DNA of 64,000 nucleotides from CAJXII01 sp965242915. Its GTDB lineage: Bacteria; Campylobacterota; Campylobacteria; Campylobacterales; Arcobacteraceae. Within the stretch, counting starts at the first letter, position 1; each line of letters starts with the position of its first letter. Position numbers and translations under genes: made by a program. Where the stretch lies: NCBI GenBank assembly GCA_965242915.1, contig CBDETN010000023.1:62001-126000 (forward strand), read 5' to 3'. Of this stretch, positions 59,510 through 64,000 are shown piece after piece. Under the pieces are notes generated by a model. That model was given only the letters and a program-made list of their open reading frames with translations, ran no database searches and was not told the origin of the DNA.

Positions 59510-60304
59510 ATGATAAAAACAAAATATTTACTTTATGCTTTTAAACAATCAATAGAAAATAAATATATTTATTGGTATGAAACAGATAATCAATATTTTA
59601 CTCAAACAAAACCACCAAAAAATATACTAGATAAAAACAATAATGAAATAGATAATTTAGATGAAGAGAATATTATAAATAATCCTTGGTTGGAATGGAA
59701 ATCAAATGATATTCAAAATATTATCTCAAAAGATGGTGTATCTATAAATTATTTAAAATCTACAAATAATGATGATATAACTATACAAGAGGATTTAAAA
59801 CTACTTGAAGAGTATAGTTATCTAGTAGAAAATTTTGATATATCAAAATCTTTTGGTATGAAAACTATTCAAAAATGGCATAAAAACATATTTAAGTCTA
59901 TTTATCCATTTGCAGGAGATTTAAGAACTGTAAATATGAGTAAGGGTAGTGGGTCTGATGCTTGGGAATGGAGAGTTGATTTTTTAAGAGGATTACCTGA
60001 ATTTGATAAATTCTTACAAGAAGTAAGTAAAAAAGAATATGATGATATAGATAGTATTACAGATGATTTATCAAAGCTACTTAGTGATTTTTTATTTATT
60101 CATCCATTTAGAGAAGGAAATGGTAGGCTGAGTAGGTTAATATGTGATATAATACTAGCTAAAAATGGGTTGCCAATGATAGGACTTAAATTAAAAAAAA
60201 GTGATAATTATATACAAAAAGTACATCAAGGTTATGAGTGTGAGTATGAACCTATGAGAAAATTGTTAAAATCTAAGATTGAAGAGGAACTTATGAATGA
60301 ATAA
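59510..60304 (+). CDS. Fic-domain protein (AMPylase-type toxin candidate)
   Basis: Fic enzymes transfer AMP or related groups to target proteins. This 264-residue protein has HPFREGNGRLSR at 198-209, matching HxFx(D/E)GNGRxxR, and WHKNIFKSIYPFAGDLRTVN earlier. SYLVEN (103-108) fits S-x3-E-N but lies too close to the core for a typical class II inhibitory helix, so I regard it as chance. I chose the ATG at 59510. There is no good RBS; coupling to the PIN gene is likely. It ends 14 bases inside the opposite-strand small ORF. Confidence 0.88.
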   Translation: MIKTKYLLYAFKQSIENKYIYWYETDNQYFTQTKPPKNILDKNNNEIDNLDEENIINNPWLEWKSNDIQNIISKDGVSINYLKSTNNDDITIQEDLKLLEEYSYLVENFDISKSFGMKTIQKWHKNIFKSIYPFAGDLRTVNMSKGSGSDAWEWRVDFLRGLPEFDKFLQEVSKKEYDDIDSITDDLSKLLSDFLFIHPFREGNGRLSRLICDIILAKNGLPMIGLKLKKSDNYIQKVHQGYECEYEPMRKLLKSKIEEELMNE

Positions 60305-60446
60305 GTTTATAATGTTCATTAAGTTCTTTTTTTGTAATTTTAGAACCCTCAACTTTAGCAGAAGTATAAACAGAATTTACAATCATCTTCTTTTTAGAGC
60401 TAGAAGAATTAAAATATTTGTTGCTATTTGCAATAGTTCTTTTCAT
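60291..60446 (-). CDS. 51-residue candidate Fic antitoxin
   Basis: This ORF encodes 51 residues on the opposite strand to fic, in convergent orientation with a 14-bp overlap. It has a strong ribosome binding site (GGAGG, 10 bases before the ATG) and its own -10. Residues 27-39, YTSAKVEGSKITK, contain S29-x3-E33-G34, the motif by which Fic antitoxins block ATP binding. The N-terminus is Ser/Lys-rich. I infer an inhibitor of the adjacent Fic protein. No homologue is recognised by name; VbhA and FicA are functional comparisons only. Confidence 0.6.
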   Translation of the reverse strand: MKRTIANSNKYFNSSSSKKKMIVNSVYTSAKVEGSKITKKELNEHYKLIHS

Positions 60447-60604
60447 AATAATACAACCTCCAATAAAAATCTAATAAAAACATTGGCAACCAACGATTGG
60501 CCACCTAAGTCCGGTCGCGAATCCGCAACCCAATCAATGTATTATAACGAATTTCGTTTAAAAATACAAGAAATTAAACGGAATACCGTTTTTTAAGGTA
60601 ATAA
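60447..60604. promoter_or_regulatory. Divergent region between the antitoxin candidate and hsdR
   Basis: On the minus strand TATAAT lies at 60546-60541. A perfect palindrome AACGAA-T-TTCGTT (60546-60558) abuts it. A second repeat AAACGG/CCGTTT (60576-60591) is nearer hsdR. Between the -10 and the small ORF the leader contains a GC-rich block (60480-60540), bounded by ACATTGG and CCAATCAATGT, which can fold. The hsdR ribosome binding site is AAGG at 60595-60598. The plus-strand promoter is not clear; TATTAT at 60540-60545 is a candidate. Confidence 0.6.
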
Positions 60605-63553
60605 ATGAGTACACAACCAGAAGCAATACTAGAAGATAAATTAATAAAACAACTTGTATCTTTAGAATATGAGCCAATAAAAATTAAAGATGATACAGCA
60701 TTAGAAGATAATCTAAAAATACAACTAGAAAAACATAATAAAACAACTATAAGTGATACAGAATTCAAAAGAATTTTAAACCATCTAAATAAAGGTAATG
60801 TATTTGAAAAGGCTAAAATATTAAGAGATAAGTTTGTATTACCGCTTGATGATGGGACTACTAAATATATTGAATTTTTAGATAGTGAACATTGGTGTCA
60901 AAATATTTTTCAAGTTACTTCACAAGTAAGTGTTGATGGTGTTTATAAAAATAGATATGATGTAACTATACTTATAAATGGTTTTCCATTAGTTCAAATT
61001 GAACTTAAAAGAAGAGGACTGGAACTTAAAGAGGCTTTTAATCAAATCAATCGTTATCAAAGGCATTCGTATGGTTCTAATAATGCTTTATTTAATTATA
61101 TACAACTATTTATTATCTCAAATGGTGTAAATACAAAATACTATGCAAACAATAAAAAACAATCATTTAAACAAACTTTTTATTGGGCTGACAAAGAAAA
61201 TAAAAATATCACAAATCTTGAAGAGTTTACAGATATTTTTCTTGAACGATGTCATATATCTAAAATGATATGTAAGTATATAGTTTTAGCAGAAGTGCCA
61301 AAAATACTTATGTGTCTAAGACCTTATCAGTATCATGCAGTAGAAGCTATTATTGATAGAGTTTCAAATACAAATAAAAATGGATATATTTGGCATACCA
61401 CGGGTTCAGGTAAAACATTGACTTCGTTTAAAACTGCTCAAATACTTATGAAACTTCCACAAGTTTTTAAGGTGGTGTTTGTAGTTGATAGAAAAGATTT
61501 AGATTTTCAGACTACAAAAGAGTTTAATAGTTTTAGTGATGGTTCAGTAGATGGTACAGATAATACAAAAGCACTTGTAAAACAATTTAGTGATGATACG
61601 AAATTAATCGTTACTACTATTCAAAAACTAAATACGGCAATTAGTAAAAAACAGTATTTAGAAAAGATGGAACAATTAAAAGATAAACATATAGTATTTA
61701 TCTTTGATGAGTGTCATAGAAGTCAGTTTGGAGATACCCATAGAGCTATTAAAAACTTTTTTACTAAAAATCAGATGATAGGCTTCACAGGAACACCAAT
61801 ATTTGTAGATAATGCAATAGGTAAAAAGACAACTAAAGATTTATTTGATGATAGACTTCATAGATATGTAATCACAGATGCTATAAGTGATGATAATGTA
61901 TTGAAGTTTTCTGTTGAATATATTGGAAGATATAAAGAAAAAAGTGGTAGTGCTACAAATATTGATATAGATGTAGAAGCTATTGATACAAAAGAGTTAC
62001 TTGAAAGTGATACAAGAATAGAAAAAATAGTTGATTATATTATCGCAAATCACAATCGTAAAACTCATTCAAAAGAGTTTACAGCTATGATGTGTGTTGG
62101 TAGTATAGATATGCTTATAAAGTATTATGAGATATTTAAATCTAAAAAAGAATTGGGGCAACACAACCTAAAAATAGCAACAATCTTTTCGTATAGTGCA
62201 AATGATGAAATCCCGCAGGTACGAGGACAAAATGATAAAGATGCAAATGGATATGTTGAACTTGATGAGAGTGATGGGGCAAATGTAGATGAAGAACATA
62301 TCAATAAACACAGTCGTGAAAAACTAGATGAATTTATAGATGATTATAATAAAATGTTTGGATCAAAATTTAGTACAAAAGATTCTCAGAGCTATTATAA
62401 CTATTATAATGATATATCCAAAAAAGTTAAAAATAGAGAAGTTGATATTTTACTTGTAGTAAATATGTTTTTAACTGGATTTGATAGTAAATCGTTGAAT
62501 ACTTTATATGTAGATAAAAATTTAAAATATCATGGACTTATACAAGCCTTTTCAAGAACAAATAGAATCTTAAATGAACAAAAAAGTCAGGGTAATATTG
62601 TATGTTTTAGAAATTTAAAAAGTGCTGCGGATGAAGCTATCGCACTGTTTTCAAACAAAGATGCAAAAGAGATAATACTTGTAGAGCCTTACGAGGATTA
62701 TGTAGAAAAATTCAATATGGCATTTATAAAATTAATACAAATAGTTCCAAGTGTAAGTAGTGTAGATAAGCTTTTAGGTGAAGATAAAAAATTGGAATTT
62801 ATCAAAGCATTTAGAGAGCTTATGAGAATTAAAAATGTACTTGATGGCTTTAGTGATTTTAAATGGTCTGATTTATCTATGAGTGAACAGATGTTTGAGG
62901 ATTATAAATCTAAGTATCTTGATATGTATGAAAAAATCAAACATGAGAAAGGGCAGGGAAGTGAAAAAGTTTCTATTCTTGAAGATGTAGATTTTGAACT
63001 AGAACTTATCCATAAAGATGAGATAAATGTATCATATATTTTAAGACTTCTTGCATCATACAAGGAAGCAAATGAGAAAGAGAAACAAAAACAAAAAGAA
63101 AATATAAATAATCTTCTAAACAATAACCCACAACTTAGAAGTAAAAGGGAGCTAATAGAAAAATTTATCAATGAAAACTTGATGAAGATTGAAGATACAG
63201 ATACAATAGAAGATGAGTTTGATAAGTTTTGGGAAGATGAAAGAAATATAGCTTATGAAAACTTATGTAAAGATGAAAATCTTGATTGTGATGAGGTTAG
63301 AAAAGTTGTAGATAAATATATCTATGAACAAAGAAAACCACTAAAAGATGATATAGCAAAAACTTTAATCGTAAAACCAAAATTATTAGAGAGAAAAAAG
63401 ATAATACCAAGGGTACTTGATAAAATTGTGAACTTTGTAGATAAATTTTATGATGATATGGGTATAACTTCAAGTGTGAATAATACAAGTTATGACTATG
63501 AAGAATCAAATTTAATGGTGGCACAACCTAAACAACCTTATGGAAAAGAGTAA
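60605..63553 (+). CDS. hsdR: Type I restriction endonuclease subunit
   Basis: HsdR is the nuclease and translocase of type I restriction. The 982-residue protein has an N-terminal PD-(D/E)xK nuclease domain with NGFPLVQIELKRRG (D-x-ExK), a helicase core with Walker A HTTGSGKTLTSF near 263-274, DECH in IFDECHRSQFG near 366, GFTGTPIF, and motif VI QAFSRTNRI. The frame is intact. It is separated from hsdMS by the PIN-Fic pair. The final TAA shares one base with the next ATG. Confidence 0.96.
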   Translation: MSTQPEAILEDKLIKQLVSLEYEPIKIKDDTALEDNLKIQLEKHNKTTISDTEFKRILNHLNKGNVFEKAKILRDKFVLPLDDGTTKYIEFLDSEHWCQNIFQVTSQVSVDGVYKNRYDVTILINGFPLVQIELKRRGLELKEAFNQINRYQRHSYGSNNALFNYIQLFIISNGVNTKYYANNKKQSFKQTFYWADKENKNITNLEEFTDIFLERCHISKMICKYIVLAEVPKILMCLRPYQYHAVEAIIDRVSNTNKNGYIWHTTGSGKTLTSFKTAQILMKLPQVFKVVFVVDRKDLDFQTTKEFNSFSDGSVDGTDNTKALVKQFSDDTKLIVTTIQKLNTAISKKQYLEKMEQLKDKHIVFIFDECHRSQFGDTHRAIKNFFTKNQMIGFTGTPIFVDNAIGKKTTKDLFDDRLHRYVITDAISDDNVLKFSVEYIGRYKEKSGSATNIDIDVEAIDTKELLESDTRIEKIVDYIIANHNRKTHSKEFTAMMCVGSIDMLIKYYEIFKSKKELGQHNLKIATIFSYSANDEIPQVRGQNDKDANGYVELDESDGANVDEEHINKHSREKLDEFIDDYNKMFGSKFSTKDSQSYYNYYNDISKKVKNREVDILLVVNMFLTGFDSKSLNTLYVDKNLKYHGLIQAFSRTNRILNEQKSQGNIVCFRNLKSAADEAIALFSNKDAKEIILVEPYEDYVEKFNMAFIKLIQIVPSVSSVDKLLGEDKKLEFIKAFRELMRIKNVLDGFSDFKWSDLSMSEQMFEDYKSKYLDMYEKIKHEKGQGSEKVSILEDVDFELELIHKDEINVSYILRLLASYKEANEKEKQKQKENINNLLNNNPQLRSKRELIEKFINENLMKIEDTDTIEDEFDKFWEDERNIAYENLCKDENLDCDEVRKVVDKYIYEQRKPLKDDIAKTLIVKPKLLERKKIIPRVLDKIVNFVDKFYDDMGITSSVNNTSYDYEESNLMVAQPKQPYGKE

Positions 63554-64000
63554 TGCTTAATAAAAAAGAAAATCAAAACATAGAATTCAAAAAGTCATGG
63601 AGAGATGAGTATATCAAATGGATATGTGGTTTTGCCAATGCAAAAGGTGGTAAGATATATATTGGTGTGGATGATAGCGGTGAAGTTGTAGGGATAGATA
63701 ATGCTAAAAAATTACTTGAAGATATACCAAATAAAGTAAGAGATATGCTTGGTATAATTATAGATTTAAGTATGAAAGTTGAAGTTGATAAAGAGTATTT
63801 AGAGATTATTGTAGAATCTTATCCTTATCCTGTAAGTTATAAGGGACAGTATCACTATCGTACTGGAAGTAGTAAGCAAGAGTTAAAAGGTGCAGCACTT
63901 GATAAGTTTTTACTTTCAAAACAAGGTAAAAAATGGGATGGTGTACCAGTTCCTTATGTTAGTATAGATGATTTAGATACTAATGCAATAAAGCTTTTTA
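63553..64000 (+). CDS. AlbA_2 (Schlafen-like) domain protein, 5' part
   Basis: The frame is open to the window end and gives 149 residues. It begins MLNKKENQNIEFKKSW and contains FANAKGGKIYIGVDDSG, the core of the AlbA_2 ATP/nucleic-acid-binding domain. Such proteins are common next to type I restriction loci and may be regulators or defence factors. The ATG overlaps the last base of the hsdR stop, so it is co-translated with hsdR. The C-terminal domain lies outside the window. Confidence 0.85.
   Translation, partial: MLNKKENQNIEFKKSWRDEYIKWICGFANAKGGKIYIGVDDSGEVVGIDNAKKLLEDIPNKVRDMLGIIIDLSMKVEVDKEYLEIIVESYPYPVSYKGQYHYRTGSSKQELKGAALDKFLLSKQGKKWDGVPVPYVSIDDLDTNAIKLF

Noticed and set aside
59812..59829. 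Internal S-x3-E-N in the Fic protein as a class II inhibitory helix
   Set aside because: It sits only about 90 residues before the catalytic His, in the helix that starts the Fic core. The usual class II helix lies further upstream.
60297..60596. 99-codon plus-strand ORF after fic
   Set aside because: It has no family signal and no good ribosome binding site, and it lies opposite the small ORF with the Fic-inhibitory motif and its leader. The minus-strand gene explains the region better.

Overview
The window comes from a low-GC member of the Campylobacterota, and my best guess is the Arcobacteraceae. The evidence is the 16S rRNA sequence, a flavodoxin-type complex I operon in which NuoE and NuoF are replaced, ATP-citrate lyase genes and frequent TTG starts. 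The family-level guess comes from reading the 16S gene by eye and should be confirmed by alignment.

Layout. 1-2735: the end of an unrecognised gene, a small LETM1-like protein, and feoAB behind two Fur-type boxes. 3019-20475: a complete 14-gene complex I operon, nuoABCD, a NuoE-like and a NuoF/GltD-like gene, two nuoG genes, and nuoHIJKLMN, closed by a terminator. 20620-22386: a PabA/TrpG glutamine amidotransferase and a GT39-like membrane protein. 22506-25652: aclBA, the ATP-citrate lyase of the reductive TCA cycle. 25705-26325: a pseudopilin. 26378-32336: an rRNA operon (16S, tRNA-Ala, tRNA-Ile, 23S, 5S) with a consensus promoter, processing stems and terminator. 32348-37560, minus strand: a Psr/Phs-type molybdoenzyme operon (catalytic, Fe-S and NrfD subunits) followed by an unlisted 28-codon ORF, a DUF3365-type heme protein and a cytochrome c. 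37965-39107: a STAND-like ATPase. 39220-45969: pyrH, rpoZ, spoT, tyrS, a nitronate monooxygenase-like gene and a cell-wall amidase. 45932-49870, minus strand: Nudix hydrolase, LptG-family permease, pth, rplY, an HpcH/CitE-like lyase and a cytochrome c. 49953-55525: gatA, guaB, a 134-bp palindromic element, metY, metX and xseB. 55624-64000: a defence-type island with radC, hsdM, hsdS, a PIN-domain gene, a Fic gene, hsdR and an AlbA_2-domain gene cut by the window end.

How it fits together. The cell looks like a respiratory chemolithotroph. Complex I lacks the NADH-binding subunits and probably takes electrons from reduced flavodoxin/ferredoxin or through a GltD-like flavoprotein. Carbon is probably fixed by the reductive TCA cycle. 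A periplasmic sulfur-type molybdoenzyme with c-type cytochromes adds respiratory flexibility.

The most interesting site is between fic and hsdR. On the minus strand at 60291-60446 lies a 51-codon ORF with a strong ribosome binding site. It carries the Fic-inhibitory motif S-x3-E-G, runs convergent to fic, and sits behind a promoter with a palindromic operator-like site and a GC-rich, foldable 5' leader. I read it as a candidate Fic antitoxin in an unusual antiparallel arrangement inside a type I restriction-modification locus.
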